This document shows, piece by piece, positions 5,720 through 13,061 of a stretch of 22,594 nt of DNA. A model generated the notes under the pieces. The model worked only from the letters and a program-made list of their open reading frames with translations. It ran no database searches and was not told the origin of the DNA. The first letter of the stretch is position 1, and each line of letters starts with the position of its first letter. The position numbers and the translations under genes are program-made. The DNA is from Anaerotignum sp. (GTDB lineage Bacteria; Bacillota; Clostridia; Lachnospirales; Anaerotignaceae): assembly GCA_020024255.1 (NCBI GenBank), contig JAHHTX010000026.1, positions 1-22,594 of the forward strand, in the 5' to 3' direction.

Positions 5720-8116
5720 ATGTCTGTAAAAATTGCCCTTGCCGGCAATCCAAACAGTGGGAAAACAACCCTGTTTAATGCATTGACAGGTGCTAATCAG
5801 TTTGTAGGGAACTGGCCTGGTGTAACAGTAGAAAAGAAAGAAGGGAAATGGAAAGGAAATAAAGAAATTATTATTACTGACCTTCCCGGTATATACTCCC
5901 TTTCTCCCTATACTTTAGAAGAAGTAGTGGCAAGAAAATATTTGCTGGAAGAAAAACCAGATGGTATTTTAAATATCATTGATGGTACAAACTTGGAAAG
6001 AAACTTGTATTTGACCACACAGCTCATCGAACTGGGGATTCCTATGGTAATCGCTGTCAATATGATGGACGTAGTGGAAAAGAATGGCGACAAAATTGAT
6101 ATTCAGGCACTTTCCAAAGAACTGGGCTGCCCTGTTGTGGAAATCTCTGCACTGAAAGGCAAAGGTGTTATGGAAGCCGCAGAAACAGTGGTACAGGCGG
6201 CAAAAGCACAGAAGGCAGGTATCCAGCACAAATTTACCGAAGCAGTAGAAGCCGGATTGGAAGAAATTTCTGAAAAATTGCAGGATATTCCAGATGAAAA
6301 AAAGCGTTTCTTCTCCATTAAACTTTTTGAAAGAGATGAAGAAATTGTAAAAGAAATGAAGACTGTTCCTGCAATCGAGGACATTATTCAAAGAATTGAA
6401 ACAGAGTTAGATGATGACAGCGAAAGTATTATCACAAATGAAAGATATACATACATTGCAGATATTTTACAGCATTCATACCATAAAAAGAATAAAGGAC
6501 AGCTGACAACATCTGATAAAATTGACCGTGTTGTGACAAACCGTTGGGCTGCACTGCCGATATTCGCAGTAGTTATGTTCATTGTATATTATGTATCTGT
6601 AACAACTATTGGTACTTTTGCAACAGATTGGACAAATGATGGTCTTTTCGGTGATGGTTTCTTCTTGTTTGGCAACGGCAGAGAAGCATTTGATGAAGCT
6701 ACAGAAGAATATGAAATGGAAATGGCAAAAGTTGATGCTTTCTTGGAAGCAGCAGCAGATGCCGGTATTGATACAAATCAGATGCCTATGGAAGTTCTGC
6801 TTGAAGAAGCAGCAGATGTAAAGGCTACTGTAGAAGTAACAGATGAAGAAGGAAATGTAACAGAAACAATTCCCGTTGATGCAGCAGCATACAGTGAAGC
6901 AATTACCGCAGAAGAACCTGCACCAGAAGATTTTGGTACATGGATTTCCGGTATCCCTGTTGTTGTAGACAATGCATTGTCAAAAATGAATGTGGCAGGT
7001 TGGCTCCATGGCTTGATTGTAGATGGTATTATTGGCGGTGTTGGTGCAGTTTTGGGCTTTGTACCGCAGATGTTGGTACTGTTCATCTTCCTTGCATTCT
7101 TGGAAGGCTGCGGCTACATGGCAAGAATCGCCTTCATTATGGACAGAATTTTCCGTAAATTTGGTCTGAGTGGTAAATCCTTCATTCCTATGCTGATTGG
7201 TACTGGTTGTGGTGTACCCGGTATTATGGCTTCTCGAACTATTGAAAATGAACGGGACAGAAGAATGACCATTATGACCACAACATTTATTCCTTGTGGT
7301 GCAAAACTGCCAATTATTGCATTGATTGCAGGGGCATTGTTCCAAGATGCACCTTGGGTGGCACCCAGTGCATATTTTGTCGGCATATTGGCAATTATTA
7401 TCTCTGGTATTATCTTGAAAAAGACAATGATGTTTTCCGGTGATCCGGCTCCTTTCGTTATGGAGCTGCCTGCATACCATATGCCTACAGTGGGCAGTAT
7501 TTTGAGAAGTATGTGGGAAAGAGGATCTTCCTTCATCAAAAAAGCAGGTACAATCATTCTGTTGTCTGCCATCGTAATCTGGTTCTTGGAAAACTTCGGT
7601 TTTACACCAGACGGCTTTGGTATGGTAGAAGATTTGAATAGCGGTCTTTTGGCAAATATTGGTTCTGCCATTGCTTGGATTTTCGCTCCTCTTGGTTGGG
7701 GTCAGTGGCAGTCCGCAGTTGCAACAATCACAGGTTTGGTTGCAAAAGAAAACGTAGTAGGTACATTCGGTGTTCTGTTTGGTTTTGCAGAAGTAGCAGA
7801 AAACGGTGTGGAATACTGGGGTACACTGAGCAGCTTCTTTACACCTGCAGCAGCATACAGCTTCCTTGTATTCAACCTGCTGTGCGCTCCTTGCTTTGCT
7901 GCTATTGGTGCAATTAAGAGAGAAATGAACAGTCCCAAATGGACATGGTTTGCAATTTTGTATCAGACAATCTTTGCATACTTGGTTGCATTCTGTGTAT
8001 ATCAGATTGGTTCTTTGATTTTGGGAACAGGATCCTTCGGTATCGGAGTAATCTTGGCTATCGTTGTGATTATCGGTTTCCTGTACTTCTTGTTCCGCAA
8101 ACCAAAACAAAAATAA
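5720..8116 (+). CDS. feoB: Ferrous iron transport protein B (FeoB)
   Basis: Inner-membrane iron(II) transporter of 798 aa with an N-terminal GTPase. G-protein motifs are visible: GNPNSGKTTLFNAL (residues 9-22, G1), DLPGIYSLSP (54-63, G3), NMMD (114-117, G4) and SALKG (143-147, G5). A helical linker of about 100 residues leads to the membrane domain, which starts near 279. Both Gate regions keep their cysteines (GTGCGVPG at 494-501, CAPC at 722-725). Between the first membrane helix and the next there is an unusually long acidic segment, about residues 305-415. The start at 5720 is chosen because AAGGAGG (5707-5713) is 6 nt upstream. In-frame ATGs at 5690 and 5714 are less well placed. Confidence 0.97.
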   Translation: MSVKIALAGNPNSGKTTLFNALTGANQFVGNWPGVTVEKKEGKWKGNKEIIITDLPGIYSLSPYTLEEVVARKYLLEEKPDGILNIIDGTNLERNLYLTTQLIELGIPMVIAVNMMDVVEKNGDKIDIQALSKELGCPVVEISALKGKGVMEAAETVVQAAKAQKAGIQHKFTEAVEAGLEEISEKLQDIPDEKKRFFSIKLFERDEEIVKEMKTVPAIEDIIQRIETELDDDSESIITNERYTYIADILQHSYHKKNKGQLTTSDKIDRVVTNRWAALPIFAVVMFIVYYVSVTTIGTFATDWTNDGLFGDGFFLFGNGREAFDEATEEYEMEMAKVDAFLEAAADAGIDTNQMPMEVLLEEAADVKATVEVTDEEGNVTETIPVDAAAYSEAITAEEPAPEDFGTWISGIPVVVDNALSKMNVAGWLHGLIVDGIIGGVGAVLGFVPQMLVLFIFLAFLEGCGYMARIAFIMDRIFRKFGLSGKSFIPMLIGTGCGVPGIMASRTIENERDRRMTIMTTTFIPCGAKLPIIALIAGALFQDAPWVAPSAYFVGILAIIISGIILKKTMMFSGDPAPFVMELPAYHMPTVGSILRSMWERGSSFIKKAGTIILLSAIVIWFLENFGFTPDGFGMVEDLNSGLLANIGSAIAWIFAPLGWGQWQSAVATITGLVAKENVVGTFGVLFGFAEVAENGVEYWGTLSSFFTPAAAYSFLVFNLLCAPCFAAIGAIKREMNSPKWTWFAILYQTIFAYLVAFCVYQIGSLILGTGSFGIGVILAIVVIIGFLYFLFRKPKQK

Positions 8117-8156
8117 AAAGCTGGTCTATCTTCTGTAAAGAAAGGAGAGGAAGTCT

Positions 8157-8303
8157 ATGGGAACATGGATTGTAGGCATTATTTTGGCATTGATTGTTGT
8201 AGCAATCATATGGAAATTGAGAAAAGATAAGAAACAAGGCAAAGGTTGCAGCTGTGGAAGTGATTGTGGTTCCTGCGGTTGCGGTTGCCATCATGACAAA
8301 TAG
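8157..8303 (+). CDS. FeoB-associated Cys-rich membrane protein
   Basis: A 48-aa protein with one N-terminal membrane helix (WIVGIILALIVVAIIW, residues 4-19), a basic stretch and a Cys-rich tail: CSCGSDCGSCGCGCHH at residues 31-46. This layout matches the small 'FeoB-associated Cys-rich membrane protein' family found next to feoB in clostridia. AAAGGAGAGG (8141-8150) is the ribosome binding site, and the gene lies 40 nt after feoB and before a terminator, so it is the last gene of the operon. A role in iron handling is inferred from location and from the cysteine/histidine content. No function is established that I can verify here. Confidence 0.88.
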   Translation: MGTWIVGIILALIVVAIIWKLRKDKKQGKGCSCGSDCGSCGCGCHHDK

Positions 8304-8362
8304 CAATAAGTTTAAAAAATAGCATAAAAATCCCTTTCTGACCACAAGTCAGATAAAATGAG

Positions 8363-8400
8363 AAGGAGAATACTTTGCAGTAAGCGGTATTCTCCTTTTT
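8363..8400 (+). terminator. Terminator of the feo operon
   Basis: A perfect 11-bp stem, AAGGAGAATAC (8363-8373) with GTATTCTCCTT (8387-8397), ends in a T run to 8400. A second small hairpin, TCTGAC-CACAA-GTCAGA, lies just upstream at 8336-8352. Confidence 0.85.
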
Positions 8401-8423
8401 CTATGGAAAATACAGGTTTTGCG

Positions 8424-8438
8424 GAATGTTATACATTC
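8424..8438 (+). promoter_or_regulatory. Inverted repeat upstream of the alarmone synthetase promoter
   Basis: GAATGT-TAT-ACATTC is a perfect 6-bp inverted repeat ending 5 nt before the -35 box. Its position suits an activator or repressor site. No regulator can be assigned. Confidence 0.4.
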
Positions 8439-8443
8439 TTTCG

Positions 8444-8473
8444 TTGATGAAGGCAAGGGTTTTATAGTACAAT
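8444..8473 (+). promoter_or_regulatory. Promoter for the alarmone synthetase gene
   Basis: TTGATG (8444-8449) and TACAAT (8468-8473) with an 18-nt spacer, 52 nt before the start codon. Confidence 0.6.
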
Positions 8474-8525
8474 AAGAAAAGAAGGATACAAAAATCAGAA
8501 AACAAACGAGAAATGAGGTGGCATT

Positions 8526-9317
8526 TTGGAAATTATCAACTGGAAGGAGCTTCTGTTTCCTTATGAACAGGCAGTAGATGAGTTATTATTGAAGTTTCGC
8601 AGTCTTGATAAAGAATGTCGGCATCTTGGTATATATTCTCCCATTGATGCAGTAACAGGGAGGCTGAAACGTCCTAGCAGTATCTTGGAAAAGGCAGGAA
8701 AAAAACGAATTTCCCCTGACCGTATTGAAGCGGAAATTGAAGATATTGCAGGAATTCGGATTCTCTGCCAGTTTGTAGAGGATATTCCCAAGGTTATTGA
8801 GATGGTGCGTAATCGGAATGACATGACTATTGTGGAGGAACGGGATTACATCACCAATACAAAACCCAGTGGATACCGCAGTTATCATATCATCATACGA
8901 TATCCCTTACATACAGCAATGGGGGCACGAGAAGTGCCTGCGGAAATACAAATCCGTACCAATGCCATGAACTTCTGGGCAACGGCAGAACATTCTTTGC
9001 GGTACAAATACAGTGGAAATATTCCCAAAGAGTTGCAGGATAGACTAAAAAACTGTGCAGAGGCAGCTTTTCATCTGGATACGGAAATGGCAACTATCCG
9101 AGAGGAAATTACAAATGCACAGCAGCTTAGCGAAATACGGAATAATCTGGTGGCAAATATACTGGAGAATATGCATAATCTATATTTTGTGGCAAAATTA
9201 GATGATATGAATGAGTTGAATCGGGAGTTTATCGAAATTTGGAATAGTGACGATATGGATTTACTGCGGGAGTTTAACACAAGACTGAATGTTATGGCAG
9301 AAATGTATCGTATCTGA
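8526..9317 (+). CDS. Small alarmone synthetase, RelA/SpoT synthetase domain (YjbM/YwaC type)
   Basis: Cytoplasmic enzyme that transfers pyrophosphate from ATP to GDP or GTP to make (p)ppGpp. Visible family motifs are RLKRPSSILEK (residues 46-56), DIAGIRI (73-79), KPSGYRSYH (113-121) and EIQIRTNAMNFWATAEHSL (140-158). No N-terminal HD hydrolase and no C-terminal TGS/ACT domains are present, so it is a stand-alone synthetase. At 263 aa it is longer than the ~210-aa YjbM type, with an extra helical C-terminus from about residue 200. The start is TTG at 8526, supported by GAGGTG 5 nt upstream. There is no in-frame ATG near the motif start. A metallophosphoesterase follows after 21 nt. Confidence 0.92.
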   Translation: MEIINWKELLFPYEQAVDELLLKFRSLDKECRHLGIYSPIDAVTGRLKRPSSILEKAGKKRISPDRIEAEIEDIAGIRILCQFVEDIPKVIEMVRNRNDMTIVEERDYITNTKPSGYRSYHIIIRYPLHTAMGAREVPAEIQIRTNAMNFWATAEHSLRYKYSGNIPKELQDRLKNCAEAAFHLDTEMATIREEITNAQQLSEIRNNLVANILENMHNLYFVAKLDDMNELNREFIEIWNSDDMDLLREFNTRLNVMAEMYRI

Positions 9318-9338
9318 GCAGGGATAAAGGAGAATAAT

Positions 9339-10031
9339 ATGGGACTGTTTGCCATAGGTGATTTGCATTTTGGGTTTGGTGTGGAAAAACCCATGGATAT
9401 CTTTGGGGAGAATTGGAAGAACCATAGTGAAAAGATTATTGCCAACTGGAAAAGGGAAGTTTTCGAAGAGGACACTGTACTTTTACCGGGGGATATTTCT
9501 TGGGGAATGCGTCTTTTTGATGCGGCGGTGGATTTGGACGTCATTGACAGTTTGCCGGGAAAGAAGATTCTGCTTTCTGGTAATCACGATTATTGGTGGA
9601 AGTCTTCCAGCAAACTTTCTGGGCAGTATCCAAAGATGAAATTTTTGAAAAATGATACAACAACATATGAAGATTTTTTTATCTGTGGTACAAGAGGGTG
9701 GAATTGTCCAAATGGTGTGTCTTTTACCCCGCAAGATGAAAAAATATACCAAAGAGAACAATTACGTCTGCGCTTGTCTTTGGACAGTGCCATGAAAAAG
9801 GGGGCAAAGAAGATTATTGCTATGCTCCATTTTCCGCCTACAAATGAAAAGCATGAGCCTTCTGCCTTTACAGAGATATTGGCAGAGTATCCTGTACATA
9901 TGGTGGTCTATGGCCATTTACATGGCACAGAAATCCATAAACTGGGGTTGCAGGGAGAATATAACGGGATTACCTATCATCTGGTGTCCTCGGATTATTT
10001 GTCTTTTTGTCCCAAACGTATTTTATGGTGA
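9339..10031 (+). CDS. Calcineurin-like metallophosphoesterase
   Basis: Predicted cytoplasmic two-metal phosphoesterase of 230 aa. All five family metal-ligand blocks are present: GDLHFG (residues 7-12), PGDISWG (50-56), GNHDYWW (81-87), MLHFPP (162-167) and YGHLHG (191-196). GDISWG and GNHDYWW are typical of one clostridial/bacillar subgroup annotated only as a phosphoesterase, so the substrate is unknown. The ribosome binding site AAAGGAGA is at 9327-9334. The gene lies 21 nt after the alarmone synthetase, so the two are probably co-transcribed, which allows but does not prove a role in nucleotide metabolism. Confidence 0.9.
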   Translation: MGLFAIGDLHFGFGVEKPMDIFGENWKNHSEKIIANWKREVFEEDTVLLPGDISWGMRLFDAAVDLDVIDSLPGKKILLSGNHDYWWKSSSKLSGQYPKMKFLKNDTTTYEDFFICGTRGWNCPNGVSFTPQDEKIYQREQLRLRLSLDSAMKKGAKKIIAMLHFPPTNEKHEPSAFTEILAEYPVHMVVYGHLHGTEIHKLGLQGEYNGITYHLVSSDYLSFCPKRILW

Positions 10032-10347
10032 TGGCAAAAGAAACGAGGAGGAAATTCCAATGATGGAAAAACCCGTATACCTTGTATTTGGTATAATAGA
10101 GAGTTTGTTTTTGGTTGATGGGAAGGAAAAGTAGAGATAGTTTTTTGGAAACAAGGTGCTGATTGTACTCATGTTTGGAACGAAATGCAAAGAAGAAATC
10201 CAAGATAATGCGAGAGAAGAAAAGCAATGTTGCCTTTATGAAATGCGTTGCATAACTGTGCAGAGGCATATTTGCAGGACACTAGAATAAAAAGTATCCT
10301 TGTCTTATGGTATTAAGTGGTCATGATTGGTTTTTTGGTGCATTGAA
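10032..10347. other. Gap without a recognised gene (10032-10347)
   Basis: Apart from the short ORF at 10060-10134, I see no recognisable coding sequence. An extended -10 box (TGG followed by TATAAT, 10089-10097) has no matching -35 box at 16-18 nt. One frame from ATG 10171 stays open for about 38 codons to a stop near 10288, without a ribosome binding site and without any pattern I recognise. The sequence may be the remains of a degraded gene or the leader of the structured block that follows. Confidence 0.5.
10060..10134 (+). CDS. Short ORF with a good ribosome binding site, 24 aa
   Basis: ATG at 10060 (a second ATG follows directly) has AGGAGGAA at 10046-10053, 6 nt upstream, as good as any in the window. 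It lies 28 nt after the metallophosphoesterase stop. The predicted peptide starts MMEKPVYLVF and is partly hydrophobic. I do not recognise it. It could be a real small protein, a leader peptide or the 5' remnant of a lost gene. Confidence 0.3.
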   Translation: MMEKPVYLVFGIIESLFLVDGKEK

Positions 10348-10604
10348 AGCCCTCGATTTCGAGGTCTTAGGGTGTCGCAAAGTTGTTCCCCTTGGTCAAA
10401 GCCTCATTTCATGCAAGGCTTTGACCAGCAGACAGAAGGATAAAGCAGAAGTTCCCATGGCAAAAAAGCCTTGAAACTTCTGCTTTTCCTCATGGGCGGA
10501 TTCCAATCGGGGAATCCTTCGTTTCCAACCCCCTTCCGCTTTTTTTGAAAAAGGGGAGAAACTACGTTTTCTACAGTCTAGCCCTCGATTTTCGAGGGCT
10601 TTTT
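10348..10604 (+). repeat. Hairpin-rich intergenic block bounded by two near-identical terminator-like hairpins
   Basis: Successive inverted repeats fill the block. AGCCCTCGA/TCGAGGTCT lies at 10348-10367 with one mismatch. TGGTCAAAGCCT/AGGCTTTGACCA (10393-10404 with 10416-10427) and AAAGCAGAAGTT/AACTTCTGCTTT (10442-10453 with 10475-10486) are perfect 12-bp stems. GGATTCC/GGAATCC (10498-10504 with 10511-10517) is a perfect 7-bp stem, and a terminator at 10580-10604 closes the block. The first and last hairpins share nearly the same 17-18 nt. The minus-strand ORF across it (10396-10635) overlaps a real gene and follows the stems, so it is treated as non-coding. The block is probably a dispersed intergenic repeat, or a structured RNA. 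Confidence 0.55.
10580..10604 (+). terminator. Terminator-like hairpin, plus strand
   Basis: AGCCCTCGA (10580-10588) pairs perfectly with TCGAGGGCT (10592-10600) around a 3-nt loop and runs into T residues on the plus strand. On the minus strand the downstream flank has no T run, so it mainly stops plus-strand transcripts, although it lies just after the minus-strand 76-aa gene. Confidence 0.7.
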
Positions 10605-10615
10605 CTATACCATGA

Positions 10616-10846
10616 TTATTCTTCGTACTCCTCAATAGCAGTCAGTAACATTTCTTTCAGTGCATTTCTGTCAAAATCTGTTAATTCCAGTTCCAGAGAA
10701 AGCTCTGAAAGTTCATCTTCTTCCGGCAGATATTCCGCCTCAAAAGCGGATACAATATCGTCTTCAAAAGTGATTTCTCCTTCGATACTCCAAACGTCAT
10801 CTTCTGTGTTTACAGAAAAAAGATTGATTTCCGTAAGTTGCAGCAT
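10616..10846 (-). CDS. Acidic hypothetical protein, 76 aa
   Basis: I do not recognise this protein. It is strongly acidic, with Glu/Asp clusters around YLPEEDELSELSLELEL (residues 39-55) and at the C-terminus (AIEEYEE), has no cysteine and has no membrane segment. A predicted beta-rich start (LTEINLFSV, VWSIEGEITFED) leads to a C-terminal helix. The ribosome binding site on the minus strand, AAAGGAGGAA, is 6 nt before the ATG and is strong, which supports a real gene. It lies 17 nt after the flavin reductase-like gene on the same strand, so they form an operon. The high acidity contrasts with the basic tail of its neighbour. Confidence 0.7.
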   Translation of the reverse strand: MLQLTEINLFSVNTEDDVWSIEGEITFEDDIVSAFEAEYLPEEDELSELSLELELTDFDRNALKEMLLTAIEEYEE

Positions 10847-10863
10847 GGAACTTTCCTCCTTTC

Positions 10864-11481
10864 TTATTTTTTCTTCTTTTTATGCTTTTTATGTTGAGAC
10901 GGGTTGTTTTTATGACCGTCCTGTTTCTTTTTTACAGAATATCCAAATGAACCGACTTGCTCGCCTAAGGCGAAATAGCCGCCATGGGAATAGCAGATAG
11001 GGTTGCTTTTATTAAAATGGAATTTACCCGTTTTGTCAAAGTATTCATCACTGACACTGACAGATACCACTTCCGCAAGGAACATATGATGACTGCCAAG
11101 GGGAATGATTTCCTTGACCTTACATTCGATATTCACAGGGCTTTCTGCAATAATGGGGGCGGATACCTTTTCACCCTGTAGTGCAGTGAGGTGCAGATGT
11201 GCAAACTTGTCTACATCTTTTCCACTCTTTACACCGCAAAAGTCACAGGCATATGCTAACTTTTTTGTCACAAGATTGATGACAAATTCGCCGGTTTCTT
11301 TAATGATTTCATAGGAATGGCGTTCCGGTTTGACGGAAATATAAGTCATCGGCGGATTGGTATTGACTGTTCCTGTCCATGCAATGGTAATGATATTTTT
11401 TTCTGTCATGTTTCCGCAGGATACCATGACCGCAGGAACAGGATAAATCACTGTACCTGGTTTCCAAATTTGTTTGCCCAT
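10864..11481 (-). CDS. Flavin reductase-like / flavoredoxin family protein with polylysine tail
   Basis: Member of the FMN-binding split-barrel flavin reductase-like family (flavoredoxin type), 205 aa. Family features are PGTVIYPVPAVMVSCG near the N-terminus, NIITIAWTGTVNTNPPMTYISVKPERHSY, GEFVINL, DFCGVKSGKDVDKF and GSHHMFLAEVVSV. The last about 22 residues are almost all basic or polar and end in HKKHKKKKK. This lies outside the fold and is unusual. The ATG at 11481 is preferred to the GTG at 11490, because AAGGA would lie only one base before the GTG but about 10 nt before the ATG. It probably binds FMN and transfers electrons in the cytoplasm. Its partner is unknown. Confidence 0.88.
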   Translation of the reverse strand: MGKQIWKPGTVIYPVPAVMVSCGNMTEKNIITIAWTGTVNTNPPMTYISVKPERHSYEIIKETGEFVINLVTKKLAYACDFCGVKSGKDVDKFAHLHLTALQGEKVSAPIIAESPVNIECKVKEIIPLGSHHMFLAEVVSVSVSDEYFDKTGKFHFNKSNPICYSHGGYFALGEQVGSFGYSVKKKQDGHKNNPSQHKKHKKKKK

Positions 11482-11526
11482 AAAATACACATCCTTTTGC
11501 TTGGGGTTGTGATTGGATTATTATAT

Positions 11527-11536
11527 ATAACGTTAT
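11527..11536. promoter_or_regulatory. Palindrome in the divergent intergenic region
   Basis: ATAACGTTAT is a perfect 10-bp palindrome within an AT-rich stretch (11517-11545) between the divergent flavin reductase-like and methyltransferase genes. It could be an operator. No clear -35/-10 pair for the minus-strand gene could be fixed. Confidence 0.25.
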
Positions 11537-11611
11537 TTATCTTATATGAGAAGTCAGTATTTGTAAAGATGAAAAATTATCAGAAAGAAAAAGGTTTTTT
11601 TGCTTGATTTC

Positions 11612-11640
11612 TTGTATGATATTTTTTTTTCGTGTATGAT
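11612..11640 (+). promoter_or_regulatory. Promoter for the rRNA methyltransferase gene
   Basis: TTGTAT (11612-11617) and TATGAT (11635-11640) with a 17-nt spacer that is mostly T. It lies 45 nt upstream of the start codon. Confidence 0.6.
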
Positions 11641-11685
11641 GAGAGCAAATAAAAGACAGAAAAAAGAAACAGATGGAGGATATAT

Positions 11686-13026
11686 ATGGAACTACCATTG
11701 CAATATACGGAAAAAATGAAAGAACTTTTGGGCAAAGAATATGAGGCGTATTTGGATTCTTTTGGGCAAAAACGGCTTTATGGACTGCGTACAAACAGCT
11801 TGAAAATATCTGCATCATCTTTAAAGGAAAAGGGCATATTTTCGCTTTCTCCGATTCCTTGGTGTGAGACAGGGTTTTATTATGCGGAAGGAGAACGCCC
11901 TGCAAAACACCCCTATTATCATGCAGGGCTGTATTACTTACAGGAACCAAGTGCGATGACCCCTGCGGCAGTATTGCCCATAGAAGAAGGGGACAGAGTT
12001 TTGGACATTTGTGCGGCACCCGGAGGAAAAACCACACAGATTGCGGCAAAATTGCAGGGAACAGGGATATTGGTTGCCAATGACATTAGTGCAGGGCGGG
12101 CAAAGTCTCTTTTGAAAAATGTGGAGCTATGCGGTATGACTAATGGTTTTGTCATGAGTGAGCCGCCAAAAAAGTTGGCAGAGCATTTCCCGTCCTACTT
12201 TGATAAAATCCTTATTGATGCCCCTTGTTCAGGAGAAGGAATGTTTCGAAAAGAACCGGATATGGTCAAAAGCTGGAACGAAGAATTATTGACTTTTTGC
12301 AGAGAACAGCAGGCGGATATTTTAACACATTGTGCCGGAATGTTGAAAAAAGGCGGCATGATTTTGTATTCTACCTGTACCTTTGACCAACGGGAAAATG
12401 AAGGAAGTATACAGGATTTTTTGGACAGGCATCAGGAATTTTCTCTTTTGCCCATAAAAAAAGCGGAAGGCTTTAAAGAAGGTATTGCACCGCTTACGGA
12501 TTGTGTAAGGCTTTATCCGCATTGTATACAGGGAGAAGGGCATTTTTTGGCACTTTTGCAGAAAACGGAGGGGGAAGAAAGTGATGATGTTCCTTTGGCA
12601 AAGGGGATTGCAGAGAAGGATATGGAAAGTTTTTTGGTATTTCAGAAAGAAAATCTGCAAACCCCTTTACAGGGCATTTTTCAGCTGTACGGGGACAGCC
12701 TTTGTCTTTTGCCGCAGTTTGCACCAGATACAAAGGGAATGCGTGTGCTGCGGAGTGGCTGGCTTTTAGGGACACTGAAAAAAGGACGGTTTGAACCATC
12801 ACAGGCTTTTGCTATGGGGCTGCACAAAGAGGACGTAAAAAACTGCTTGGATCTTTCCCTTTCTGACGAACGGGTTATTCGTTACTTGAAAGGAGAAACC
12901 TTGGAAGCGGCAGAATGTCAGGCTGGCTGGACGTTGGTTTGTGTGGACGGTTATCCTTTGGGGTGGGGAAAAACCCAGAAAGGACGGATGAAAAACAAAT
13001 ATGCTGTCAGTTGGAAATGGGAATAG
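11686..13026 (+). CDS. RsmF-like (NOL1/NOP2/Sun family) rRNA cytosine-C5 methyltransferase
   Basis: S-adenosylmethionine-dependent RNA m5C methyltransferase of 446 aa. The family signature YLQEPSAM is at residues 84-91, the SAM-binding motif DICAAPGGKT at 107-116, DAPCSGEGMF with one active-site Cys at 181, and STCTF with the second Cys at 231. The segment after about residue 290 matches the C-terminal RNA-binding region of RsmF-type enzymes, ending in a PUA-like part (LVCVDGYPLGWGK). The GEGMF sequence after PCSG is typical of the RsmF/YebU branch rather than RsmB. The expected substrate is 16S rRNA, but the exact nucleotide in this organism cannot be read from sequence. The ribosome binding site GGAGG is at 11674-11678. 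Confidence 0.92.
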   Translation: MELPLQYTEKMKELLGKEYEAYLDSFGQKRLYGLRTNSLKISASSLKEKGIFSLSPIPWCETGFYYAEGERPAKHPYYHAGLYYLQEPSAMTPAAVLPIEEGDRVLDICAAPGGKTTQIAAKLQGTGILVANDISAGRAKSLLKNVELCGMTNGFVMSEPPKKLAEHFPSYFDKILIDAPCSGEGMFRKEPDMVKSWNEELLTFCREQQADILTHCAGMLKKGGMILYSTCTFDQRENEGSIQDFLDRHQEFSLLPIKKAEGFKEGIAPLTDCVRLYPHCIQGEGHFLALLQKTEGEESDDVPLAKGIAEKDMESFLVFQKENLQTPLQGIFQLYGDSLCLLPQFAPDTKGMRVLRSGWLLGTLKKGRFEPSQAFAMGLHKEDVKNCLDLSLSDERVIRYLKGETLEAAECQAGWTLVCVDGYPLGWGKTQKGRMKNKYAVSWKWE

Positions 13027-13045
13027 GTGTCCTTGTAAAAAGTAC

Positions 13046-13057
13046 ATTTGTACAAAT
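13046..13057. promoter_or_regulatory. Perfect 12-bp palindrome upstream of thrC
   Basis: ATTTGTACAAAT is fully self-complementary and ends 4 nt before the thrC -35 box. The position suits a transcription factor site. No T-box or amino-acid riboswitch fits in the short leader, so this is the best candidate control element for thrC. Confidence 0.4.
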
Positions 13058-13061
13058 ATTG

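Noticed and set aside
6980..8110. Long minus-strand ORF (376 codons) opposite feoB
   Set aside because: It lies wholly within feoB, is rich in Cys, Asn, Gln and His as expected of an antisense shadow, and has no ribosome binding site.
10396..10635. Minus-strand 79-codon ORF across the hairpin block
   Set aside because: It overlaps the 3' end of the real 76-aa gene, has no ribosome binding site, and its codons run through perfect inverted repeats. The sequence pattern is better explained by structure than by coding.
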